This document shows positions 43,087 through 51,145 of a stretch of DNA of 64,000 nucleotides, piece after piece (position 1 is the first letter of the stretch; each line of letters starts with the position of its first letter). Origin of the DNA: PMG-095 sp037200885 (GTDB lineage Bacteria > Myxococcota_A > Polyangia > Polyangiales > Polyangiaceae); NCBI GenBank assembly GCA_037200885.1, contig JBBCIN010000001.1, positions 2,170,001 to 2,234,000 on the forward strand, read 5' to 3'. A program made the translations under genes and the position numbers. The notes under the pieces were generated by a model, which did not search any database, was not told where the DNA came from, and was given only the letters and a program-made list of their open reading frames with translations.

Positions 43087-44487
43087 TTAGATCTTTACGG
43101 TTGAAGGCTCAGCGTGGCGCCCCGGGACAAGTGTCGGTGTCCGGTTGGCTGGATGTGCCATCAGGCCGACAAAAGCTCCGGGGTCTGGGCGATCGTTGAC
43201 GAGCTCGCGCTCCCGATGCGCCTCGACGAGAGCTCCGCATGTGCACACGACGACGATGCAGCCGCTGCGCGCGTATTGCTGAGCGAACTTGGCCGTCCAA
43301 CGCTCGGCAGTTTGCGCTCCATCCATGACTGGTACCAAGAGCCAATCAATCTCGAGTTGCTTCACAACGCTGTCGAATGTCTCGACAACAGACAAGTCTT
43401 CGCAGATAAGCACGCCCAAACGACCCAGTGCCGTTTCCAATATCTCTAACCTTCGAGGTAGAGCGACAATATCTTCAACGCGATCTAAACAACCGAGAGC
43501 ATCTCGCAAGCCGTACCGTTGCAGTTCACCTTCGGAAATTTCGTAGGGAAATAGTTTGTTGTGACGTAGAAGCTCTTGCCCGTCCTCGCCATACAGCAAC
43601 GCACGGTTGTTGTAGTTGCCTGGCGAATCGGGGCTGGGCGAATGTGATGATCCGGCAAGCATTAAGTAGGGCGCGCCTTTAAGCGCGCGTAGCCCCTGGG
43701 CCAGAGCACACTGGGTTGCCGTCGTAAAGCAGAGTTCAGGGAAGATTATGATGTCGGCTCCTTGCCGAGCGGCGTCCCCGACGATTACTTCCGCGCGTGC
43801 AAGCATGCCCGTTTCGTTCACTAGCGCGACACGGAACGAAGCGAGGCCAGATTCCCCGTCAATGGGTTCGAATTTCAACTCGTCCATGCGGTCCACCAGC
43901 GGCGCGAACGCAATCGTCAAGCTGTCGCGCCAGACCTCGGGACGCCCCACTAGGTCGGGCATCACGCGGATGACTACATCGTCAATCTGGTGAGCCTTGC
44001 CAATGGGCAGCCGCAAAAAGCCACGAAAGTGCGAGCCAATGTCGTGCAGCTTTCTTACACTTCGACGTGGCATCCACGGGTACGGACGCTCTCGCCTCGG
44101 GATAACTATTCCGGGGCTCGCCTTGGACGTAAGCGTGCCGTTCGCGCGCCAATGAAGGCGGAGGGACGTCCAGGATGGCGCCGCGTCACGTACACAAAAA
44201 AAACCAACGCGCTCAATCGCGGAAGAGGCAGCCTGAAGTGCAACGTACAGAGTCGCAAGCGAAGCTGACTTGCGAACTGAATCGTCAATATCCGCTGCGG
44301 TACCATGTGGGTCTTCGATTAAGCGCTGTTCCCAGATGTCGACCTGACGTGGACGCCGGTTGCGAAGCTTGGCAATGGAAGGATCGAAGGCCTGGGATGC
44401 GAATTGATCATACCAGGTCGCTAAATAGTCTGGGAACCAGTCTGACAAGACGCAGACGTTACCAAATTTACGACTCTGCCCAACCAA
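43087..44487 (-). CDS. Carbon-nitrogen hydrolase (nitrilase) domain protein
   Basis: 466 residues. The C-terminal domain (about 218-450) carries the nitrilase triad: Glu251 in IIIFPELCF, Lys311 in LLRHNKLFPYE and Cys362 in LGVLICEDLS. The N-terminal ~200 residues form an unrecognised domain. Enzymes of this fold cleave C-N bonds in amides or nitriles, or ligate NAD precursors. The extra N-terminal domain and the winged-helix neighbour are unusual for a metabolic nitrilase. Confidence 0.75.
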   Translation of the reverse strand: MVGQSRKFGNVCVLSDWFPDYLATWYDQFASQAFDPSIAKLRNRRPRQVDIWEQRLIEDPHGTAADIDDSVRKSASLATLYVALQAASSAIERVGFFCVRDAAPSWTSLRLHWRANGTLTSKASPGIVIPRRERPYPWMPRRSVRKLHDIGSHFRGFLRLPIGKAHQIDDVVIRVMPDLVGRPEVWRDSLTIAFAPLVDRMDELKFEPIDGESGLASFRVALVNETGMLARAEVIVGDAARQGADIIIFPELCFTTATQCALAQGLRALKGAPYLMLAGSSHSPSPDSPGNYNNRALLYGEDGQELLRHNKLFPYEISEGELQRYGLRDALGCLDRVEDIVALPRRLEILETALGRLGVLICEDLSVVETFDSVVKQLEIDWLLVPVMDGAQTAERWTAKFAQQYARSGCIVVVCTCGALVEAHRERELVNDRPDPGAFVGLMAHPANRTPTLVPGRHAEPSTVKI

Positions 44488-44515
44488 ATCGTCTTCTCAC
44501 CAGTCTCGATACGCC

Positions 44516-44797
44516 GTGGCGTATTCACTCGCCGATGGAACGGCACCGTTTCACGTCGGAGTTGTGCGAGAGCCCCGCCGGCTGCGCCCCGGCATCCCGA
44601 ACCGCGCGCAATCGGTGTTGTGTCTACCACAAGCGGTGCGCACCAAGCTCGCGCTCGACGCGCTCGCTGAAGGCAATTCGAACACGTGGCTCGATACGTT
44701 GCGCCTCGGAGTTGCGACTTATTGCGATCGCGGGCGAGAGGCGATTCTCGCGCTACTTTGCGGTTCGCGCTTCGCAAACTCCGACAGCGCCCCATAG
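44516..44797 (+). CDS. Possible small hypothetical protein
   Basis: 93-residue frame from GTG 44516. The second half is helical (AVRTKLALDALAEGNSNTWL, then DTLRLGVATYCDRGREAILA). It sits divergent from the nitrilase-like gene and 29 bp before repeat copy 13. No family is recognised and the coding assignment is weak. Confidence 0.25.
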   Translation: MAYSLADGTAPFHVGVVREPRRLRPGIPNRAQSVLCLPQAVRTKLALDALAEGNSNTWLDTLRLGVATYCDRGREAILALLCGSRFANSDSAP

Positions 44798-44826
44798 GGT
44801 CCGACCGCGCTTCCTCCATCACGCCC

Positions 44827-44888
44827 AAAAAAACCAGTGAACGTTGGTCTTTCCAGCTTGCGCGTCCGAGTAGAAGGTTTAGGAGCGC
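44827..44888 (+). repeat. Cassette repeat A, copy 13 (diverged)
   Basis: Most diverged copy: AAAAAAACCAGTGAACGTTGG, then TCTTTCCAGCTTGCGCGTCC and AGGTTTAGGAGCGC. The stem change GCC/GGC to ACC/GGT is compensatory. It marks the right end of the array; from 44889 to 45146 I see no gene. Confidence 0.7.
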
Positions 44889-45249
44889 ACTCAGCGTGGC
44901 TGCATGATTCGTGTGCAATTATGCAGTCTTACGGGTCGTCGGCATTTCTGCGGAGTCTCCCGCGGTTGTTCGGCATTCAATCCGCCTGCGCGCGGACGAT
45001 GCAAGCAGATCTAGGCCCGTGTCGAAGGCCGTGTGATCGGCAGCAGCAGCCCTTTCACCTCAAGCCGATTTTTGGTAACCTCACGGTACCTGCAGGTGAA
45101 GCCCATGCGGGGTTCAGGTCGACCATGTCTAGTAACCCACTGCGCAGTAAGCCATCCGCGAAGGGCGTGCATTCCGAGGATTGCCGCCCGAAATCGCGTG
45201 TGCTCGCGGCCCGATTGCAGCGGCGGGGCGCGCGTGCGAGTCGGAGTGG

Positions 45250-45621
45250 GTGTCAAGTGATCGTGGCGCGCCGCCCAGGTTGTCCGAAGCTGAGCTTCCA
45301 GCTGTAACGCCGCTCGAGTTTATCGTCACGCGCGACAACGGTCGCCCTGGGCTCGATGTGCGCGAGGGCGAGTTCGAGCAGGTCTATAGCGTGGACGACA
45401 TGTACTCACGCCTGTTGTTCATCGCGCTCTGTCGTCAGGAAGGCGCGACGGTATATCGGCGTCCACGCCAGCGCGTGGTGACGATTTGCGTGCGCACCAC
45501 GCTGTCGAAGCACAACTCGCTGTGGCAGCGATTTCTCAGCCTGAGTGCGATGCTCGACGGACAGCTCGCAGAAGTTGCTCGACAATTCTTGGTCGAGCAC
45601 TGTGAAGCCAGCGAGCGTTGA
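45250..45621 (+). CDS. Accessory ORF inside the IS66 element
   Basis: About 123 residues if started at GTG 45250. LEFIVTRDNGRPGLDVREGE, YSRLLFIALCRQEGATVYRR and RFLSLSAMLDGQLAEVARQF are visible. It converges with the tail of tnpC, with only six bases between the stops. It lies fully inside the inverted repeats, so it moves with the element. I do not recognise the family. Confidence 0.4.
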   Translation: MSSDRGAPPRLSEAELPAVTPLEFIVTRDNGRPGLDVREGEFEQVYSVDDMYSRLLFIALCRQEGATVYRRPRQRVVTICVRTTLSKHNSLWQRFLSLSAMLDGQLAEVARQFLVEHCEASER

Positions 45622-46008
45622 TTCGCACTACGCAGCGGCAGACGCGGGCGCGCTGCTGAGGACGCCGCCGGGCTTGTAGTCCTCGGGCAGGAGCGCGTTC
45701 AGATCCTTCTCGCCGTCGAGGATGCGCTTCAACGTGTCGCGGATGTAGCAACGCGGATCGTGCCCCAGCTTCTTGCAGGTCGTGATGATCGTCAGCGCGT
45801 CGGCCGCGCGCCGAGCGCTTTCATCGTGACTGCGTATTCCGACGTGATCCGATCAGCATTCCGACAGCATTCGATCAGCGTTCCGAAAGTATCCGATCAG
45901 GATTCCGGAGCCATTCGATCGGCATTCCGCTCATTCGATCAGCCATTCCGGGCATTCGATCAGAGTCGGCCGAGCGGCTGAAGCGGAAGGCGGGGATGGT
46001 CGCGGCCC

Positions 46009-47616
46009 ATGAGGCGACTGTCCATGCGCAAGATTCGAGAGGTTCTTCGTCTTCACTACGAGTGCGGCTGCCAGCACCGCCAGATCGCGCTGGCGTGCGA
46101 GATGTCGCCGTCCACGGTCTGCGACTATCTAAGCCGTGCCGCGCTCGCTGGGCTTAGCTGGGAGCAGGCCAAGCCGCTCAGCGATGCGGAGGTCGAGGCG
46201 CGCCTGTTCAGCCATGTCGGCCGCTGCGAGCCATCAGCGCGAGCCGCGATCGACTTCCAATGGGTTCATCGGGAGCTGAGCCGCGTCGGGGTCACGCTGC
46301 AGCTGCTGTGGGGCGAGTACGAAGCGGCTGCCAAGCAAGGCGGTGTGCGACCGTACCAGTACAGCCAATTCTGTGAGCTGTACGCGGAGTGGCGCGATCG
46401 ACGTCGGCTCAGCATGCGGCAAGCACATCGGCCCGGCGAAAAGCTGTTCATCGACTACTCGGGCAAGAAGCCACGCATCTGCGATCCGACGACTGGCGAG
46501 TTCACCGAGGTCGAGCTCTTCGTGGGCGTGCTCGGCGCCAGCAACTACACGTTCGTGGAGGCGACTCTGTCGCAAACGGTGCCCGACTTCTGCGCGAGCA
46601 CGGTGCGTGCGCTCGAGTATTTCGAAGCTGTCCCTACCATCTTGGTGCCGGACCAGCTCCGCAGCGCTGTAAAACGCCCGGACCGCTACGACCCGGACAT
46701 CAACGACGCTTTTGCCGAGCTCGGGCAGCACTACGGCATCGCGATCATCCCTGCGCCGCCCGCCAAACCCAAGGGCAAAGCCAAGGTCGAGACTGGCGTG
46801 CTCATCGCCCAGCGCTGGATCCTCGCACGTCTTCGCAATCGCATTTTCTTCTCGCTCGCGGAGCTCAATAACGCCATCGCCGAGCTGGTCGACGAGCTCA
46901 ACACACGGCGCTTTCAGAAACTGCCAGGTACTAGGCGGGAGGCGTTCGAGTCGCTCGATAGGCCGCGCATGAAAGCGCTGCCAGTGCTGCGCTTCGAGCT
47001 GCCGCAGCGCAAGAAGACGCGCGCCAACATCGACTATCACATCGAGTTCGACGAGCGCTTGTACAGCGTGCCCTTCAAGCTGCGTAGAGAAGCCATCGAG
47101 GTGCGCGCGACGCCGAGCGTTGTCGAGTGCTTCCACGGTGGCGTGCGCGTCGCGTCACACCGCCGCAGCTACGCACGTCCCGGCACCGCGGTGACCAACG
47201 CCGCGCACCGCCCTCTCGAGCACAAGGACTATGGCGAGTGGTCGCCAGAGCGGATGACCGAGTGGGCAGGCAAATTCGGACCGCATGTCGCGGAGGTCGC
47301 GCGACGTACGATGGCTCAGTATCCGCAACCCGAAATGGGCTTCCGGCCCGTGCTTGGCATCATCCGCGTCGCGGACAAGCACGGCGCCACCGCGATGGAC
47401 GCGGCCTGTCAGCGCGCGCTCTCGGTCGCGGGCAAGAGCGCGCCGCATCGCCGCCATATCGAAGGAATTCTCAAACGCGGCATCGAGCGCGCAGCGCCGG
47501 CCAACCTACCCACAGTCCCCCGAGCTGTTGACGAGCACGAGCACGTGCGCGGCGCCAGCTACTACGACACGGAGAATGACAATGACACTCAACGAAACGA
47601 TTCAAAAACTCATTGA
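46009..47616 (+). CDS. istA: IS21 transposase IstA
   Basis: About 535 residues. Helix-turn-helix at the N-terminus (REVLRLHYECGCQHRQIALA, then EMSPSTVCDYL). A DDE integrase core follows, with KLFIDYSGKKPRI (first Asp), PTILVPDQLRSAV (second Asp) and PKGKAKVETGVLIAQRW (Glu). The C-terminal beta domain (YSVPFKLRREAIEVRATPS) completes it. A start at the second Met (46021) is also possible. It overlaps istB by 35 bp. Confidence 0.93.
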   Translation: MRRLSMRKIREVLRLHYECGCQHRQIALACEMSPSTVCDYLSRAALAGLSWEQAKPLSDAEVEARLFSHVGRCEPSARAAIDFQWVHRELSRVGVTLQLLWGEYEAAAKQGGVRPYQYSQFCELYAEWRDRRRLSMRQAHRPGEKLFIDYSGKKPRICDPTTGEFTEVELFVGVLGASNYTFVEATLSQTVPDFCASTVRALEYFEAVPTILVPDQLRSAVKRPDRYDPDINDAFAELGQHYGIAIIPAPPAKPKGKAKVETGVLIAQRWILARLRNRIFFSLAELNNAIAELVDELNTRRFQKLPGTRREAFESLDRPRMKALPVLRFELPQRKKTRANIDYHIEFDERLYSVPFKLRREAIEVRATPSVVECFHGGVRVASHRRSYARPGTAVTNAAHRPLEHKDYGEWSPERMTEWAGKFGPHVAEVARRTMAQYPQPEMGFRPVLGIIRVADKHGATAMDAACQRALSVAGKSAPHRRHIEGILKRGIERAAPANLPTVPRAVDEHEHVRGASYYDTENDNDTQRNDSKTH

Positions 47617-48343
47617 TCTGAAACTGCACGCGCTCGCCAAAAGCCTTCGCGAAATGATGGAGATGCCTCCTGACAAGCACCTGACCTTCGAAGACAAGCT
47701 CGGCCTCCTCGTCGATCAAGAATGGACCTCGCGCGAGAATCGTCGCGTCTCGCGCCGCGTCCAAGAGGCCAAGCTCAGTGTTCGCGCGGCCACCGAGGAA
47801 ATCATCTGCGACTCTGCTCGTGGCCTCGAGCATGCCACACTGCGCGAGCTCAGTTCGTGTCAGTGGGTGCGCTCACACCATAACCTGCTGCTGCTCGGTG
47901 CAACTGGTGTCGGCAAGAGCTTCCTCGCCAGTGCCCTTGCCAACGCAGCCATCAGGCAAGGCTTCCGCGCTCTCTTCATGCGCGTACCACGACTGCTGGA
48001 GCAACTCGCCATCGCGCGGGCTTCCGCCGACTACTCCGCGATGCTGGCGCGCCTCGCCAAGATCGATGTTCTTATCCTCGACGACTTCTTGCTCGCGCCC
48101 ATGACGGACGTCGAGCGCCGCGACCTGCTCGAGGTCCTTGAAGACCGATACGGCAAACGCTCCACCGTTCTCACGTCACAACTTCCGACGAAAAGTTGGC
48201 ACGAGTCCCTTGGTGATCAGACTATCGCCGACGCCATCTGCGACCGGCTCGTGCACAACGCGCACGTGCTCACCCTGCGCGGCTCCTCCATGCGCCGCCA
48301 GAAAGGTCTGAAACCCCAACCCGAGACTCAACCCACCGTCTGA
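47582..48343 (+). CDS. istB: IS21 helper ATPase IstB
   Basis: 253 residues, a normal IstB length. The Walker A is LLLGATGVGKSFLASAL, the Walker B is IDVLILDDFLLAP, and HNAHVLTLRGSSMRR closes the AAA+ domain. IstB assembles on target DNA and stimulates IstA. Confidence 0.93.
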   Translation: MTLNETIQKLIDLKLHALAKSLREMMEMPPDKHLTFEDKLGLLVDQEWTSRENRRVSRRVQEAKLSVRAATEEIICDSARGLEHATLRELSSCQWVRSHHNLLLLGATGVGKSFLASALANAAIRQGFRALFMRVPRLLEQLAIARASADYSAMLARLAKIDVLILDDFLLAPMTDVERRDLLEVLEDRYGKRSTVLTSQLPTKSWHESLGDQTIADAICDRLVHNAHVLTLRGSSMRRQKGLKPQPETQPTV

Positions 48344-49925
48344 CCAGCCCCCGTCCTCGTCGCTTCGCTCCGATTCCTGATCGGATACCCGGAATCCTGA
48401 TCGGATGCGTCCGGAACGGCTGATCGAATGCAGCGGAATACGCATCGTGACCACAGAAAAGCCACGTCTTACGGTCCAAGACCCAGGTTCGGAGATCGCG
48501 TTCTACTTCGTTGTTGGTCAGTTCCATCAGTGGGTCATCGAGAAAGCGCTTCAGTCGTGGCCACTGTCGCTGGATGTAACGCAGGGCTTTGCCGAGGGCC
48601 GACTTGGGTTCTGCATCTCCGATTGCCGTCTTTACCCACGCCTCCAGCTCGGCGAGCAGCGGAGCGCTGTCGCGCCTCCGTCGCGCGAGCCGCTGTTCGA
48701 CACTCTCACTTGCACGCTTTGACTCCGCATCGACGTGAAAGAGCTTGGCGTAGATCCGCAACCCTTCGACCGCGCGATGGTCGCCGCCACGCAATGCTCC
48801 GACGAGGCCGCGCCGGGCGTGCGCGTGGCAGCCTCCGCGCTTGGCCCCAGCGCGCTCGACACAGTTGTTCGTGGACGAGCCGTCGCACATGGCGCTGACA
48901 AGCCGGTAGCCTTCGAGCTTCGCCTCGAGGTGGTCGGCGTGCCCGCTCTTCGCGTACATGAAGTACGAGTAGCAGTGTGCGCCCAGGATGAGCCAAAGCG
49001 CGCCAGTGCGGATCCCAAGCGGGTGCTCGACGTCCAGCACTCGGATGCTGGTTGCATCGAGCGCCACGTACTCCGATGCCATGCAGCGCTTGAAAACGTG
49101 GCGTACGATCGGATCGAATAGGTCGATTACGCGCCCACAGCTGGCTGCCAGTGTGTTGGCTGCCAGGGGCACCTCTTCTTGTCGCGCTTTGCGCTCCATG
49201 CGTTCCCACGGAACAGCGTCTTGATAGTGATCGACCAGCGATTGCACGAGTAGCTCGTTGCCGAGGACGCCGCGATCGAGCACCTCGTCGCGCTTGGGGG
49301 CAGTGGCCACGTGCGCGTGGCAGAGCTGACAGGCTACGACCTCGCGCTTGTCCTCGCGCACCACGTAACGCGCAGGTTCGATGTCGAGCTTCTGGCACAC
49401 CTTGAAGGTAACGTGTTCGCACTCGCTCGCGCAGTACGGACAGATGCGAGCGTCGCCCGTCACCAGCTCCACGTCACCTTCGACGCGCGGGATGTGCTCG
49501 GGAAACTTCGGCCGCCCGTGAGCGTCACGATTTGCTTGGTCAGGCTTCTTCCGCTTCTTGCGCTTGCGCTTTTCGTCGCCTTCGTCGTCCTGGTCCGAGT
49601 CAGACGACGTGTCGTTCGCGGGCGGCTCCGCCGGAGGCGAGCTCACCAGAAACGGCAGCTCGAGCTGCAGGCGATGCGTCGTCTCACTCGCCGGCCGCTT
49701 GCGGTTCTTCCAAGCAAGCTGACGCGAAAGTTCCTGATTTAGGTCCCGCATCCGCGTCAAGAGCCCGATGATGGTCGCGATCAAGAGCGCGATGGCACCC
49801 TCCGCCACCGCCTCCGCGATGAAGCTGCGAATCCGCTTCAGATCGAGCGTCGCGAAGTCGCTCGCGATCAACTTCGCCGTGCTCGCCTTCATCGCCATCG
49901 CGAGGTTCAACCCCGCGGGCGTAAT

Positions 49926-50318
49926 TCAAATTCCCGGGTCGGGTGTTTTTTCTTCGTCGCGTGACCGCTTGGGCGCCGGCTTCCATCGCGGGCGTCGGAT
50001 CGCGCGGCTGAGGTCGAGGCCCTCCAGCACGAGCAGCAGCTCCGCCGCCTCGACTGTCACGTGTCCCGTTTCGCTCTTCCAAGGGACGCGAAAATAGCCC
50101 TTCTCCAAACGTTTCGTCGTGAGCACGTAACCGTCGCGATCCCAATACAAAACCCGCACGATGTCGGCGCGCTTCGTGAAAAACACAAACAGCGTGCCCG
50201 ACAGCGGGTCCATCAAAAACTGGGAACGCACCAGCGTCGATAACCCATTGATCCCCTTGCGCCCGTCCACACGACTCGTCGCCAGTAGCAGCCGCGCCCC
50301 CGGCGGCAATGTCAGCAT
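49926..50318 (-). CDS. tnpB: IS66 accessory protein TnpB
   Basis: 130 residues. RVDGRKGINGLSTLVRSQFL, LFVFFTKRADIVRVLYWDRD and GYVLTTKRLEKGYF are diagnostic of the IS66 Orf2 (TnpB) family. It overlaps tnpA by 7 bp and precedes tnpC by 15 bp, so the three are one operon. Confidence 0.92.
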   Translation of the reverse strand: MLTLPPGARLLLATSRVDGRKGINGLSTLVRSQFLMDPLSGTLFVFFTKRADIVRVLYWDRDGYVLTTKRLEKGYFRVPWKSETGHVTVEAAELLLVLEGLDLSRAIRRPRWKPAPKRSRDEEKTPDPGI

Positions 50319-50644
50319 CCGCTGGCTCGTCGCGCGATCTCCACGACCAGTCGCGCCAACTCATCAGTGCTGAGCGCGCTCAGCCGCACCGTCACACCGC
50401 GGTGCTCAAGCTCCACAGCATGCTGGCTCGACAGCGGCACCGCCACGAAGCTCACGTTACCGGCAGCCTTCTGCCCAAGGCGCTCCTCCCAGTACGAAAG
50501 CCGCGTGGCCGTGATCCCCCGCTGCGCGGCGAACTTCACCGCGCTCAGCCCCGATCCCTGCCACTCCCGCAGCACCTCGCGTCCTTCAGCCTCACTCCAA
50601 CGCTTCGCGCGCACCTTTCGTGTCTTCTCCGCCTGCTCTGACAT
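50312..50644 (-). CDS. tnpA: IS66 accessory protein TnpA
   Basis: 110 residues. RWSEAEGREVLREWQGSGLS, AAQRGITATRLSYWEERL and the C-terminal VTVRLSALSTDELARLVVEI match IS66 Orf1, a helix-turn-helix protein. It is the first gene of the element, 35 bp inside the right inverted repeat. Confidence 0.88.
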   Translation of the reverse strand: MSEQAEKTRKVRAKRWSEAEGREVLREWQGSGLSAVKFAAQRGITATRLSYWEERLGQKAAGNVSFVAVPLSSQHAVELEHRGVTVRLSALSTDELARLVVEIARRASGC

Positions 50645-50731
50645 CCGTCAAATCTAGACGGTCGAGCCGGCGTCCGGCGCACGCCGTTCGCGGATGGGTT
50701 ACACTGCGCAGTCAAGATCAGGGAGGCAAGC

Positions 50732-50827
50732 ATGAAAGTCATGCGGGTCGAACGGATCGCGCTCGCCGTGGCCATTGGTCAATTGGTCGTGGCGCTCGCT
50801 TCACTTATTGCTTCGATGCTCAGGTAA
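50732..50827 (+). CDS. 31-residue single-helix membrane peptide
   Basis: An excellent GGGAGG lies 6 bases before the ATG. The peptide has a basic start (MKVMRVERIALAVAIG) and one membrane helix (QLVVALASLIASM), ending LR. A hairpin terminator overlaps its stop codon. Size and shape resemble holin-like or type I toxin peptides. It starts 29 bp outside the IS66 right end. Before the IS66 insertion it would have followed the end of the cassette array. Confidence 0.5.
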   Translation: MKVMRVERIALAVAIGQLVVALASLIASMLR

Positions 50828-50855
50828 CGGGATCAGCCCTGGCCTGAGCCTTTTT
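50818..50855 (+). terminator. Terminator of the small peptide gene
   Basis: GCTCAGG (50818-50824) pairs with CCTGAGC (50843-50849) and is followed by CTTTTT. The stem begins inside the last codons of the peptide gene. Confidence 0.55.
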
Positions 50856-51073
50856 GCTTATCGCCCGACGCGCAAAATCAAGATCAAGATCATTCTAAAG
50901 CCCACATCGCCAGACAAAAAAGTAAAAGCTAAAGATTACGCCAAGCGCAAATTGCACTAAGCAAACAGCACAAGCGTAGCCCAAGCAAAACATCTAAATC
51001 CCTGGCAAATTCGCTACAAAACCCGATCAGAACAACTGCAAAATATGCGCAAGGCGCTGACCGGCGATGAGGG

Positions 51074-51111
51074 GCCTCACATAACTCGAGAATGTGAGGC
51101 TTCTCTTTTTT
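51074..51111 (+). terminator. Strong intrinsic terminator
   Basis: Perfect 9-bp stem GCCTCACAT / ATGTGAGGC (51074-51082 with 51092-51100), followed by a T-rich tract. The preceding 50856-51073 is unusually A-rich for this window and has no supported gene. A short non-coding transcript ending here is possible. Confidence 0.7.
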
Positions 51112-51145
51112 GTGTACCGGCAAGGTCGTCGCCCCTTGTGTCCGC

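Larger units (their letters stand above)
45831..48444 (+). mobile_element. IS21-family insertion sequence
   Basis: 2614 bp. Ends are TGCGTATTCCG (45831) and CGGAATACGCA (48444), the TG...CA ends of the family. It is flanked by the 7-bp duplication TCGTGAC (45824-45830 and 48445-48451). Just inside each end are several ~20-bp imperfect repeats built on ATTCGATCAG/TTCCG (45840-45970 and 48370-48430), the typical multiple transposase-binding sites. Both genes look intact, so it may be active. Confidence 0.93.
45628..49910 (-). pseudogene. tnpC: IS66 transposase TnpC, split by IS21 insertion
   Basis: The N-terminal 480-odd codons (49910 down to 48445) have a helical leader, a charged linker, a zinc-finger-like cluster (ARICPYCASECEHV and CQLCHAHV), and the DDE core ending DRKTWLFCGHD. 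The remaining C-terminus lies at 45830-45628 (ESARRAADALTIITTCKKLG, then CYIRDTLKRILDGEKDLNAL). Deleting the IS21 element and one duplicate copy restores one continuous frame across LFCGHDESARRAADAL. The element is therefore inactive unless the insertion is excised. Confidence 0.9.
45147..50702. mobile_element. IS66-family insertion sequence interrupted by an IS21-family element
   Basis: Terminal inverted repeats agree at 22 of 24 positions. The left end (45147-45170) begins GTAAGCCATCCGCGAAGGGC; the right end read inward (50702-50679) begins GTAACCCATCCGCGAACGGC. Both are flanked by the 8-bp duplication ACTGCGCA (45139-45146 and 50703-50710), the IS66 target-duplication length. It carries tnpA, tnpB and tnpC on the minus strand. 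Subtracting the nested insertion and its duplication gives an ancestral element of about 2.9 kb. Confidence 0.92.

Noticed and set aside
26468..44888. CRISPR array
   Set aside because: Repeat spacing is irregular (0.4-3.7 kb) and the spacers are whole genes; no cas genes are present.
46234..47136. 300-residue minus-strand frame within istA
   Set aside because: Antisense shadow of a high-GC coding sequence; istA has all expected motifs.
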